DNA from: Opitutus sp.
Lineage (GTDB): Bacteria > Verrucomicrobiota > Verrucomicrobiae > Opitutales > Opitutaceae
Reading direction: 5' to 3'
Length of the DNA stretch: 64,000 nucleotides
Assembly: GCA_009695065.1 (NCBI GenBank)
Contig: SIBR01000002.1
Span: 62,001-126,000, forward strand
Below are positions 47,609 through 55,349 of the stretch, piece by piece. The position numbers and the translations under genes are program-made. The stretch's first letter is position 1, and the number at the start of each line of letters is the position of its first letter. The notes beneath the pieces were generated by a model. The model was not told the origin of the DNA. It saw only the letters and a program-made list of their open reading frames with translations, and made no database searches.

Positions 47609-47867
47609 GCCAGACCAGTGCCGGCGGAAGGTGCCGGACGCAAGCCACTCCTCAAGCCAGCACGGGCCGCCGTCGGTATCATCGTCAGCTGTTGGGTATG
47701 GCCTGAAGAGGCCCCGGGCGCGGAGTAGTTTCAAGAGGCGCGAACGGTTTTTGGTCGAGAGTGCGTGTTGTGCCCGCTGTCGCCCAAGGGCACCCGCCCC
47801 CGGTCACCCTTTTGTCCCGCCGTCGCGGGACTGCCGGGCCGTGCCCGGGGCGCGACCCTGTCCGCGC

Positions 47868-48317
47868 TCAGCCGCTCCGGCCCAAACCCGCAGCCAGTCG
47901 CCGGATGAGCCTTTGCTCCTTCCTGCGAACAAGCTCGTGCTCCCACACGCGCAAGACGCGCCAGCCGAGGGATCGCAGCGTGCGGGTGACGAGAAGGTCG
48001 CGGGCTTGATTGGCCGCGATTTTCTTCCGCCAGAACGCTGCGTTGGTTTTGGGCCGGGTGGCGTGCTTGGGGCAGCCGTGCCAGAAGCATCCATCTACAA
48101 ACATCGCAAGTTTCCCTGTCCTGCGAAGCCTTGGCGAGGCAGGAAGTCGGGGGAAAACAAAGTCGGGCTTGCCCGTAAGCTTCGAGCCGCGCCGCCAGCC
48201 AGTGATGCCGTGCGCACGAAAGACTGCGATGAGGCGAAGCTCGGTGTCGCGGTTGCCGCGTGAGCGGATGAGCGACATCACGGCGGAGCGTTTTCGTTTG
48301 GAAAAGACGTCGGACAT
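47868..48317 (-). CDS. vsr: Very short patch repair endonuclease (Vsr), orphan
   Basis: 149 residues, the usual Vsr length. MSLIRSRGNRDTELRL opens the fold; GKPDFVFP holds the catalytic Asp; AMFVDGCFWHGCPKH carries the active-site His/Cys cluster; PKTNAAFWRKKIAANQARD and GWRVLRVWEHEL complete it. Nicks at T:G mismatches left by deamination of 5-methylcytosine. A cytosine methyltransferase normally lies beside vsr, and none is in the window. Same strand and directly downstream of a VapBC pair, and a decayed second copy lies at 49143. Confidence 0.9.
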   Translation of the reverse strand: MSDVFSKRKRSAVMSLIRSRGNRDTELRLIAVFRAHGITGWRRGSKLTGKPDFVFPRLPASPRLRRTGKLAMFVDGCFWHGCPKHATRPKTNAAFWRKKIAANQARDLLVTRTLRSLGWRVLRVWEHELVRRKEQRLIRRLAAGLGRSG

Positions 48318-48356
48318 GAGCCGAATTGCGCGGGGTTGGCTGAACCCTGCGCGAGC

Positions 48357-48749
48357 TCAAATCGCCGGCCGGTGGGACTCCACACGCAGGCGGTCGACGC
48401 GGGTGAAGTGCCGCGCGTTGCCGGTCACGAGCGTGAGACCGTGTTCCGAGGCGATCGCGGCCTGCCACACATCGTTGTCGCCGATGTGCAATCCCGTGTG
48501 CTTCAGCCGGCGGGCAATCCGGGAGGCAATCCACGCGGTGTCTTCGCCGATTTCCAGGCAGCCGAATCCCGCCAGTGCCCGCCGGGTGTCCTCGGGTCGC
48601 TCAACGCCTTCCGCCAGCTCGGCCCACGAGATCCGGCTCACATAAAACTGCTCTGCCGGGTGCAACGCCAGAAACGCCAGGGCATCGGACCGCCGCCGCG
48701 AACTGCGGTTGCCACCGAGATCGATGAGGAAATCGGTGTCGAGGAGCAT
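48357..48749 (-). CDS. vapC: VapC-type PIN-domain toxin
   Basis: 130 residues from the ATG at 48749 (MLLDTDFLIDLGGN). PIN-domain acidic residues: D4 and D6 region, E in ISWAELAEGVERP, D in HIGDNDVWQAAIASEHGL, and TGNARHF at the end, an RNA-cleaving site of the VapC type. It begins two bases after the stop of the small antitoxin-like gene. Longer starts overlap that gene and are rejected. Its stop is 39 bases before vsr. Confidence 0.85.
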   Translation of the reverse strand: MLLDTDFLIDLGGNRSSRRRSDALAFLALHPAEQFYVSRISWAELAEGVERPEDTRRALAGFGCLEIGEDTAWIASRIARRLKHTGLHIGDNDVWQAAIASEHGLTLVTGNARHFTRVDRLRVESHRPAI

Positions 48750-48751
48750 CG

Positions 48752-48943
48752 TCACGCCGCGCGCGAACGACTGCGCCGCCCCGCATGGGCCCGGCTCACC
48801 GCCGTCCAATCGATCCCACGGCCAAACTCTCCGCTTTTGGCCCGGGCCAGCAACGCGGCCCCGGTCATGCCGGTCGGAAGACCGCGATTTTTGCCCGCAG
48901 ATTTCGACTTCGGCAAACGGGGGGGCATGGCAACGGCCGACAT
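48752..48943 (-). CDS. Putative antitoxin partner of VapC
   Basis: 63 residues (or 58 from the second ATG at 48928), MPPRLPKSKSAGKNRGLPTGMTGAALLARA followed by a basic tail. Basic and short like many antitoxins, and placed two bases upstream of vapC. Its family is not recognised with certainty, so the role rests mainly on position. Confidence 0.6.
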   Translation of the reverse strand: MSAVAMPPRLPKSKSAGKNRGLPTGMTGAALLARAKSGEFGRGIDWTAVSRAHAGRRSRSRAA

Positions 48944-48965
48944 GTGGTTAACGTGGTTCTGACCC

Positions 48966-49140
48966 CTCCCACCGTCAAGAGGTCAGTCATTGCCCGCCGG
49001 GAATCGGACGTCCCGGCCGACTGGCACTACGGCATCGCCTACAATGCCGCGCTCAAGCTCTGCACGATTTTGCTCCATGCCGAGGGCTTCAAGCAGGCCA
49101 AGGGCGCGATGGCCCACTCGCGCACGCTCAACGCGCTGAC
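48966..49140 (+). pseudogene. HEPN-domain protein fragment
   Basis: The plus-strand frame reads SDVPADWHYGIAYNAALKLC then TILLHAEGFKQAKGAMAHSRTLNAL, the core of a HEPN-type domain common in small partners of nucleotidyltransferases. Both ends are missing: the frame enters without a start and leaves into a vsr remnant at 49143. A relic of another toxin-antitoxin-like gene. Confidence 0.6.
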
Positions 49141-49142
49141 GC

Positions 49143-49425
49143 ACAGCCGAGGGATCGCAGCGTGCGGGTGACGAGGCGACCGTGTCCTGCATAGCTCGGA
49201 GAACGACGCCGGATCGCGGGCCTGGGGTCGCGTTTTCCGCCGCCAGAACGCCGCGTTGGTCTTGGGTTGGGTGGCGTGCTTGGGGCAGCCGTGCCAGAAG
49301 CAACGTGCCCTGCGAAGCCTCGTGCAAAGCAGGGCCGTCAACGAAGACGACGAGTTTCGGCTGCGAAAAACGAAATCGGGTTTGCTCGTGAGCTTCGAAC
49401 CTCGCCATCGCCAGCCGGTAATACA
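49143..49425 (-). pseudogene. Decayed second copy of vsr
   Basis: Minus strand. CFWHGCPKHATQPKTNAAFW is recognisable but frames are broken around it and internal segments are missing. Two stretches are identical to the intact gene: 31 bases (49145-49175 against 47963-47993) and 32 bases (49271-49302 against 48058-48089). It lies just downstream of the helicase stop and truncates the HEPN fragment. Confidence 0.75.
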
Positions 49426-49426
49426 C

Positions 49427-52400
49427 TTAGGCCCCTCGACGATTCTCTTCGAACATCTCGGCTGGCATCGGATGCGTTAGCCGCCAAACCATCTGGATAG
49501 GGCGCTCATTTTGGTAACTCACCCGCGTTGCTGGGCCAAGGTAAACAAATGGAACCGCAAGCCCATTTCGCTTCTTCACGTCGCGTGCGAAAATGAGGAT
49601 CGTGTAACCATGTTCGACATGGTGAATTAAGTTCTGACCAGTCTCGGTCTTCTGCGGTGTGTTGGCTTGGGATTCCCAGTGCATCATTTCGCGGCTAATG
49701 GGGTAATCCGCGTACATGGTGCTCGGCGAAAACTCGCGCTCGGTCTTCTGAAAGGTCACCAACAACACGTAAGCTTTGATTTCAGCGAAGTGGAAGATGC
49801 CCACACCACGTTCACCGGCCGACTGCATCGTCGCTTTGCCGAGACCAGCTTTGATGTCGTCGCTGCCGTAGTGGCTGTGGAGCTCGAATGGGCAGTCAAA
49901 TGGCATCTTCGGTAGCTCGCCGCCGACTCGTGATTCGTTCACGGACCAGTCGATCACTTCGAGAGCGTCCTCCAGCACCTTAGGATTCTGCGCCAACTTT
50001 GAGAACGATTCGCTTGTTGTCTGAGTTCCTATGGCCGCGCCTGGTTTACCCCAAAGTCGGTAGTGAACTCGAATGGCGTCGTCACCTGCGATGGAGAGCG
50101 CATTTGCAATTCGGCCGTCCCTCAGGGCTGAAACGACATCACGGAGTTGACGCAATTCCCGCGGGCCATCTATTTGCGAAGTCCTCACCAAGGCAGCGCG
50201 AAGAGGGCCCAAATCGGGGTCGTTCGGCTGCTCAGCGATTCGTGCGCGAGCCTTCCATTCCGACCAGGTGCAACCGTCGAGCAACGTCGCAGGCTCGTAG
50301 TCGTGGTGGCGAATGAAACTGGCAAATGTTGGACGCTGCCCGGTCTCGGATTCAAATGTTTCGAGTCGGTCGATAATCTGATGGCGGAGATTGCGGAGGT
50401 TGGCCCGGATGTTCGCCAAAACGTATTCCTTTGCCAGCCTGTCCATCTGGATGCTGCATCCGGGTGGGAGATGGGGAAAGTCGAGTTCGACCTCGCGCTC
50501 AATGTTGAAGCGCTGTTTGGACAGAAGCGCCTTCAGCTTTCCGTCAATTCGATAGCGGCGATGAGCCTGGCCAACAAAGTCGAGCACGGTGAGACTGTCC
50601 TTGCCCGCTGCATGACGGAGGCCGCGACCCAACTGCTGCAGAAATACTGTGAGACTTTCGGTGGGACGCAGGAACAGGACGGTGTTGATCTCGGGGACGT
50701 CAAAACCCTCACTGAGCACGTCGCGGGTGAACAGGAAGATGACTCGTCCCGTCCGAAACTCGTTTAGCGTGCGCTCACGTTCCGCGCTTTCCGTTTCACC
50801 TACCAACAAGGCCGAGCGGATGCCGCGCTGATTGAATTGCGCCGTCATGAAGTTGGCGTGGCGGACGGAGACGCAGAATCCGATGCCACGCACGCGGTCA
50901 ATATTCGGCTCGTAACGAGTAAGCGAACTGAGGATCGCGTCCACCCGCTGATGCGCCAGCGCTTGGGCACCGGTGTAAACGTCTTCCAACGCTTGGATGT
51001 CGTATTTACCGCCTTTCCAGAAGCGGTCGCTGTCCAGCGCGACGGGGTCGGCTACGCCGAAGTAATGGAACGGGCAAAGCAGCTTTTCCTCCAGAGCCTC
51101 GGGCAGTCGAATCTCGGCAGCGAACCGGTTCTCAAAATCGGCGGCGACGCTTTGTCCGTCCATGCGTTCTGGCGTCGCCGTCAGGCCAAGTAGGATCCGC
51201 GGCTGGAAGGAGTCAAAGATGGGGCGATAGCTTGAGGCGGGGCCATGGTGAACCTCATCCACTACGATGAAGTCGTAGAAATCGGTCCCAACTTGCTCCC
51301 ACAATCTCCGAGACTGGAGCATCTCTACTGAGCAGAACAGGTGGTCTCGGCGCGTGGCGACGTAGGGACCGACGAGCAGTTCCCCGAAGTCAGAGATGCG
51401 CAGCACCCCGCGAAACGTCGCCACTGCCTGCTCAAGAATCTCGCGCCGATGAGCCACAAACAGCAGCCGCGCCTGACGCTTCTTGTCCTCAAAAAAGCGT
51501 TTGAAGTCGAACGCGGCGATGACGGTTTTTCCTGTGCCTGTCGCCGCGACGACGAGGTTCCGCCAGACACCATGTACGTGCCGCTCCGCAGCGAGGGCAT
51601 CGAGAATCCGCTCTTGGAATGGGTGCGGCTTGAGGTCGAAAAAAACTGTTCTCGCACCCGTCTTACTTCGTGCGTGTGCGATGGCATCTCGGAAGACTTG
51701 TGGTTCATCCGGATTAAACGGGGAGAAATCCCGGCTGTTCCAGTAGGTCTCAAACTCAGCAGTGAACTTCTCTAGAATGTGCGGCATGTCCTGTGCCGTG
51801 ACCTTCAGGTTCCATTCGAGGCCGCTCGTCATCGCTGCGTGGGACATGTTCGCGGACCCAATGTAAGCGGTGGAAAAACCGGTGTTTCGGTGAAAGTGGT
51901 AGGCCTTGGCGTGAAGCCGCGTTCGTTCGACGTCGTAAGAGATGCGCACGGACGTGTTCGGCAGGCGCGCCAACCACTCGACGGCCTCCGCATCCGATGC
52001 GCCCATGTAGGAAGTCGTGATGATGCGAAGTTGACCGCCACGCTGCGTGAATTCCTCCAAGCCTGACATGAGCAGGCGAAGACCTGTCCACTTGATGAAG
52101 GACACCAAGAGGTCCGCGGAGTCTGCCGAACGCATCTCCTTAAGAAGCTCGTGGACGAGTTGGGGATCGGACGGTGAACCCGTGAACAAGCTGCTCTCGA
52201 CCAGTGAAGTTTCCGGTCGCGCCATGCCTGACGTTTCGTAACTCGAAGGCGTGACTTCCAGCAGGACGGGCTTCTCCGTCGATACCAACTGCCGCTCTCC
52301 AAGAAACTGGCGCTCCGGCAACTGGCGGAGTCGTCCGAGCAATTCGTTGCAAACCTGAAATCGCGTAGCCGAGTCCGCTTCGAGTCGCAACGCCTGCTCC

Positions 52401-52549
52401 AGTACCTTGCCGACGAAGGTGGCAAGTCGTGCAGGTTCCTCTTCCGGGTCGAGCTTACCAAAAACGGATCGCAATTCTGGATGTCGTGCGAGGACTCCCT
52501 TGAGCCCCTCATCCAGCAAAGCTTCGTAGATTCCCGGGCTCAGGCTCAT
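49427..52549 (-). CDS. PLD-DEAD/DEAH helicase-DUF3427 protein, candidate defence gene
   Basis: 1040 residues. Order: PLD-like nuclease domain (about 130-285) with HAKAYHFHRNTGFSTAYIGSANMS (one HxK site); superfamily 2 helicase with Walker A ATGTGKT, DEVH in FIVVDEVHHGPAS, motif III LGLTATPERMDG and motif VI QQLGRGLRHA; then a C-terminal DUF3427 region (about 720-1035). Such fusions occur in defence islands and mobile DNA; binding and cutting foreign DNA is supposed but not proven. GC content is clearly lower than in the flanks. The ATG at 52549 is four bases after a broken PIN gene, and the AbrB gene lies further upstream, so it may have been captured by that toxin-antitoxin promoter. Confidence 0.85.
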   Translation of the reverse strand: MSLSPGIYEALLDEGLKGVLARHPELRSVFGKLDPEEEPARLATFVGKVLEQALRLEADSATRFQVCNELLGRLRQLPERQFLGERQLVSTEKPVLLEVTPSSYETSGMARPETSLVESSLFTGSPSDPQLVHELLKEMRSADSADLLVSFIKWTGLRLLMSGLEEFTQRGGQLRIITTSYMGASDAEAVEWLARLPNTSVRISYDVERTRLHAKAYHFHRNTGFSTAYIGSANMSHAAMTSGLEWNLKVTAQDMPHILEKFTAEFETYWNSRDFSPFNPDEPQVFRDAIAHARSKTGARTVFFDLKPHPFQERILDALAAERHVHGVWRNLVVAATGTGKTVIAAFDFKRFFEDKKRQARLLFVAHRREILEQAVATFRGVLRISDFGELLVGPYVATRRDHLFCSVEMLQSRRLWEQVGTDFYDFIVVDEVHHGPASSYRPIFDSFQPRILLGLTATPERMDGQSVAADFENRFAAEIRLPEALEEKLLCPFHYFGVADPVALDSDRFWKGGKYDIQALEDVYTGAQALAHQRVDAILSSLTRYEPNIDRVRGIGFCVSVRHANFMTAQFNQRGIRSALLVGETESAERERTLNEFRTGRVIFLFTRDVLSEGFDVPEINTVLFLRPTESLTVFLQQLGRGLRHAAGKDSLTVLDFVGQAHRRYRIDGKLKALLSKQRFNIEREVELDFPHLPPGCSIQMDRLAKEYVLANIRANLRNLRHQIIDRLETFESETGQRPTFASFIRHHDYEPATLLDGCTWSEWKARARIAEQPNDPDLGPLRAALVRTSQIDGPRELRQLRDVVSALRDGRIANALSIAGDDAIRVHYRLWGKPGAAIGTQTTSESFSKLAQNPKVLEDALEVIDWSVNESRVGGELPKMPFDCPFELHSHYGSDDIKAGLGKATMQSAGERGVGIFHFAEIKAYVLLVTFQKTEREFSPSTMYADYPISREMMHWESQANTPQKTETGQNLIHHVEHGYTILIFARDVKKRNGLAVPFVYLGPATRVSYQNERPIQMVWRLTHPMPAEMFEENRRGA

Positions 52550-52552
52550 GTG

Positions 52553-52891
52553 TCACCTAAGGCAGCTGAAATTGATTTCCTTCGCCAGGATTTTGAATTC
52601 CGGATCGCCGGGACCATGTAGATGGCGAGCTGTCTGGCGAGCTTGAGTTCATCGCCAGCCCTAATGACGTCGAAGGGCAGATTGGCGATGGTCTTGGGCA
52701 TGAGCTTCCGCAGCCTCGGGCGAGACTTCCCGCATGGTGTTGTAGTAAACCTCCGCCCAGTTCGCGGCACTCAAGTAAAGGCGGTGCCGGTCCCGATTGG
52801 CTTGGTCGAGAATCTCCTCCACCGCCCCTGCCGCCGGTTCGTCCTCGAAGAATGCGATCAACGCCCAGCTATCCAGCACCCGGTTGGCCAT
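52553..52891 (-). pseudogene. PIN-domain toxin, frameshifted and internally deleted
   Basis: Starts normally (MANRVLDSWALIAFFEDEPA, then VYYNTMREVSPEAAE). Near 52715 the homology moves to a second frame (KLMPKTIANLPFDVIRAGDE, LARQLAIY), and after about 52625 to a third (GDPEFKILAKEINF), with the active-site segment between LAIY and GDPEF missing. The toxin should be inactive. Its ATG sits beside the stop of the AbrB-type antitoxin gene. Confidence 0.8.
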
Positions 52892-52892
52892 G

Positions 52893-53138
52893 TTACAAAT
52901 CCCTTTCCTTTTTTCGGTCGGCCATCATCGCCTTCATGACGCCTCTGCCCTTGAGCGAACCGCGGAGGCTCTTGATGTAGGTACGGTTGATCGGTCGCAG
53001 GAGAATGCCTTCCGGTGTAACCGTGACCGCGGCCTTGGTGCCGTCCTCGATCCGAAATTCCCGGCGAATTCGCGCGGGAATCACGATCCGTCCCGCGGTG
53101 GTGAAAAGGACGGTTTCAGTCTTGGAGTCCGCTTTCAT
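52893..53138 (-). CDS. AbrB/MazE-type antitoxin
   Basis: About 81 residues from the ATG at 53138 (MKADSKTETVLFTTAGRIVI). The swapped-hairpin DNA-binding domain is clear: TTAGRIVIPARIRREFRIEDGTKAAVTVTPEGILLRPI. A basic C-terminus (GSLKGRGVMKAMMADRKKERD) follows, where antitoxins of this kind contact the toxin. Its partner PIN gene downstream is broken, so this antitoxin is now an orphan and may act only as a regulator of the downstream helicase gene. Confidence 0.85.
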   Translation of the reverse strand: MKADSKTETVLFTTAGRIVIPARIRREFRIEDGTKAAVTVTPEGILLRPINRTYIKSLRGSLKGRGVMKAMMADRKKERDL

Positions 53139-53302
53139 CGTCAGAGAGCCGGTAGGTTGGGGAAAGTAAGTCAAAAGCAAAGAGCAGGAGATCGGCTAAA
53201 TGGAATGTAGGCGGTTGGTGGCTCAGCCATACCTGCCGACTGCAGGATTGAACTCTACACGACCGCCAAACCGGACTGCGCATGTTGGGGGCACGTCCGC
53301 TG

Positions 53303-53326
53303 AATTGTGCGCCCGGGCGCACAATT
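53303..53326. repeat. Perfect 24-bp palindrome
   Basis: Left half AATTGTGCGCCC; the right half is its exact reverse complement. Same outer sequence as the palindrome at 46947 (AATTGTG...CACAATT) but with paired changes inside, which keep the symmetry. Confidence 0.7.
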
Positions 53327-53438
53327 GGATGGCGGCACCTTCTGAAACGGCGGCAACACGGGGTGGGTCTGGCGGGCCTCGCCCATAGCCGGGTTGCGAA
53401 CTCGTCCCTTGCCCGGCCGGTGCGTCCCGAGCCGGAGG

Positions 53439-53470
53439 GCTCAATTTTGCAGTTGGCTGCAAAATTGAGC
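53439..53470. repeat. 14-bp inverted repeat with 4-base loop
   Basis: Arms GCTCAATTTTGCAG and CTGCAAAATTGAGC around TTGG. Perfectly paired, no T-run. Related in style to the AATTGTG palindromes nearby. Confidence 0.6.
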
Positions 53471-53565
53471 GGCGGGGCCGGCCATTACCGGGACTTCTCG
53501 GTGGCTTTGTGCCTCCGTGGTGAACGCTTGGGCTGCGGCGATCACGAGAGCGATTGCGAGCTCGC

Positions 53566-54013
53566 TCAAGAGCAGGAGGGCGCGGCGGGGATGATCACCA
53601 CCGGGCAGGTGGCGCGCTTCAACACGCCGCTGGCCGTGCCGCCGGCGAGCAGATCGTGGAGGGCGGTGTGGCCGTGCGAACCGATCACGATGTAGTCGGC
53701 GGCCAGTTGCTGCGCCTGCTCGATGATTTCCGGCACGGGCGAGCCGTTGACTTGAATGGATTCGGGCCGGCACGCCGTCGCTTTTCAGCTGCGCCACGAA
53801 TCCGGCCAGGCGTTCGCGGGCGTGTTGCGCGGCCGCCTCGTTGATCTGCGCGGTGGCCATGACGATCACGGCGAAGTCGACCACGCCGACGGCGAGTTCG
53901 GTGACGTTGAGGAGCACGACCCGGCCGGCTTGGGAGCGGGCGAGGGCGGTGGCCTTCGCGATGACGCGAGGGGTGACGGCCGAGAAATCAACCGGCGCAA
54001 GAATGGTCTTCAT
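53566..54013 (-). pseudogene. Universal stress protein, frameshifted
   Basis: The ATG at 54013 gives MKTILAPVDFSAVTPRVIAK, a typical UspA start, through GDGVPARI-like sequence at about residue 85. One extra base near 53758 then breaks the frame. The other frame restores the remaining UspA fold: IQVNGSPVPEIIEQAQQLAA, IVIGSHGHTALHDLLAGGTA and CPVVIIPA, ending at 53566. The ATP-binding GSHGH...G(S/T)xS-like block is intact apart from the shift. A single-base assembly error would explain it as well as a mutation. Confidence 0.8.
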
Positions 54014-54348
54014 GCGAAGATTCTGCCGGGCGCACGGGCGGACGGCAACGTCGCAGCCCCGGGGGCGCGGCGCCAATCCGCCGCAGGCGTGATCTCACGT
54101 GGCGGTGGCTTCGATGCAAAGTTCCGGCAGGGCGCCGAGCATGAGGAAGTCGTGCGCGCTGTTGCCGTGCGGTGCCTGTTGCGGCGCCGGCCAGCTGGCA
54201 GACGGGGCGGGCAGGCGGGGGCGCGGCGGGAGCGGAGTGCGGCGGAGACGGCGGCGTGGCGCGGGGCGCGGCGGCGATTGGGTGGTGTCGGTGGGATGCA
54301 TGGATGGCGTGGTGGAGAACACCCGTCCCGTGCCGGTCACCGAGGGGA

Positions 54349-54383
54349 AATAAAAAGCCCCTCCGGTGTGGCACCGGAGGGGC
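54349..54383 (-). terminator. Rho-independent terminator or attenuator
   Basis: Minus strand: 12-bp perfect stem GCCCCTCCGGTG / CACCGGAGGGGC with loop CCA, followed by TTTTTATTT. Nineteen bases after the stop of the small Val/Ile-rich frame. No larger minus-strand gene ends here, so it may be an attenuator. Confidence 0.75.
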
Positions 54384-54401
54384 GAAAGTCGTGGTAAACG
54401 A

Positions 54402-54521
54402 TCAGGCCCCCCGCGGCGCGCGCCTAACGGCGACGCTGACGGATACAATAGCGACAACGAGGGAGACCACGGCGGAAATGCCGTGGGAGGCCGGGAAGGT
54501 CGTTGTGCGGTCGAGGCTCAT
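54402..54521 (-). CDS. 39-residue Val/Ile-rich peptide, leader-peptide-like
   Basis: MSLDRTTTFPASHGISAVVS, then LVVAIVSVSVAVRRAPRGA. Eight Val, two Ile and one Leu codons are concentrated in residues 15-32, and the stop is 19 bases before a strong terminator hairpin. This is the layout of branched-chain amino acid attenuator leaders such as those of ilv operons. The G-rich codons at its end (GGGGGGC) could pair with the left terminator arm (GCCCCUC), giving an antiterminator. No ilv genes follow on this strand; the next gene is the broken stress protein. Alternatively it is a small membrane peptide. Confidence 0.4.
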   Translation of the reverse strand: MSLDRTTTFPASHGISAVVSLVVAIVSVSVAVRRAPRGA

Positions 54522-54893
54522 CAGATCAGGGGCAGGAAGAAGGCGGAGGAAGCAGGCCGTGTCCAGCGCGAAAACGGAGGGGCGAAACCGGGAGTCGGGG
54601 AGTTAGCTTTTGGGAAAAGCGCGCCGCGTTGCCTCCGGCGCGGCGGTGAAAAACCGGAATGTCAACGAATAGCTGACAATGAAGAATTGAGAGCGGAGTC
54701 GGGAAGCGGGAGGTGGCGGCGGGAGTGGGGAACGAGAGCGGCGCGAGAACGATTACGAGAAAGAGAACGAGAACGATTTCGGACGGAGGGCGGCGGGGGA
54801 CTTGTCCGGCGGAGTTGGGCGGCGGGCGGGGCCGATCGGCGAATTTGCGCGGGGAGAGTTGCGTTGCCCGGAGACCGCGTCAGGTTCCCGGCG
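54522..54893. other. Intergenic region upstream of DoxX
   Basis: About 370 bases of purine-rich, low-complexity DNA (around 54700-54800, AACGAGAGCGG-like runs). Contains the GTCAAC repeat copy 2. Open frames have no family features. Confidence 0.4.
54661..54677. repeat. GTCAAC-N5 inverted repeat (copy 2)
   Basis: GTCAACGAATAGCTGAC, two differences from the copy at 46850. The changes leave TGTCA...TGACA symmetry. Confidence 0.4.
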
Positions 54894-55313
54894 ATGAAAT
54901 TTCTCCATCTCAATTTCCTGCCCCGCAGTGCCGATCTCGCTCTCCTGGTCCTGCGAGTGTGGTTCGGGCTTTCGCTGCTGGTGCTGCACGGCTGGATGAA
55001 GCTGGCGAACTTCGGCACGCTGCTGGAGAAATTTTCGGATCCGGTCGGCGTGGGCCGACCGGTCAGCCTGGTGCTCGCCGTCGGCGGCGAGGTGGTGTGC
55101 CCGGCGTTGCTGGCGCTGGGGCTGTTTACGCGCGTCGCCGCGCTCGGCGCCGGCACGATCATGGCCACGGCGTTTTGGTTTGTGCACGGGCACAAGCTCT
55201 CCGGCCCCGGCAACGGTGAGCTGGCGTTTCTCTTCCTCGGCGCGTGCGTGACCCTGTTTGTCGCCGGCGCCGGCCGGTATTCGATCGACGCGAAAATCGG
55301 CGCCAGGGTCTGA
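54894..55313 (+). CDS. DoxX family membrane protein
   Basis: 139 residues from the ATG at 54894 (MKFLHLNFLPRSADLALLVL). Four membrane segments: LALLVLRVWFGLSLLVLHGW, a segment near VSLVLAVGGEVVCPALLALG, AALGAGTIMATAFWFV, and LAFLFLGACVTLFVAGAG. DoxX proteins are linked to redox homeostasis and quinol oxidation, but the general family role is unsettled. Longer in-frame starts have low-complexity sequence and are rejected. Convergent with the TlpA-like gene, 36 bases apart. Confidence 0.88.
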   Translation: MKFLHLNFLPRSADLALLVLRVWFGLSLLVLHGWMKLANFGTLLEKFSDPVGVGRPVSLVLAVGGEVVCPALLALGLFTRVAALGAGTIMATAFWFVHGHKLSGPGNGELAFLFLGACVTLFVAGAGRYSIDAKIGARV

Positions 55314-55349
55314 CCGGACCGGCGGGAAACCGCTGGCCGAGAAAATCCG

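Larger units (their letters stand above)
53139..53565. other. Intergenic region with two strong inverted repeats
   Basis: About 430 bases upstream of the AbrB gene. No convincing gene on either strand. Holds the palindrome at 53303 and the hairpin at 53439. Confidence 0.5.

Noticed and set aside
54095..54301. 68-residue Pro/Arg-rich frame after the attenuator-like hairpin (minus strand)
   Set aside because: Low complexity, no recognised family; could be the gene controlled by the hairpin but cannot be supported.
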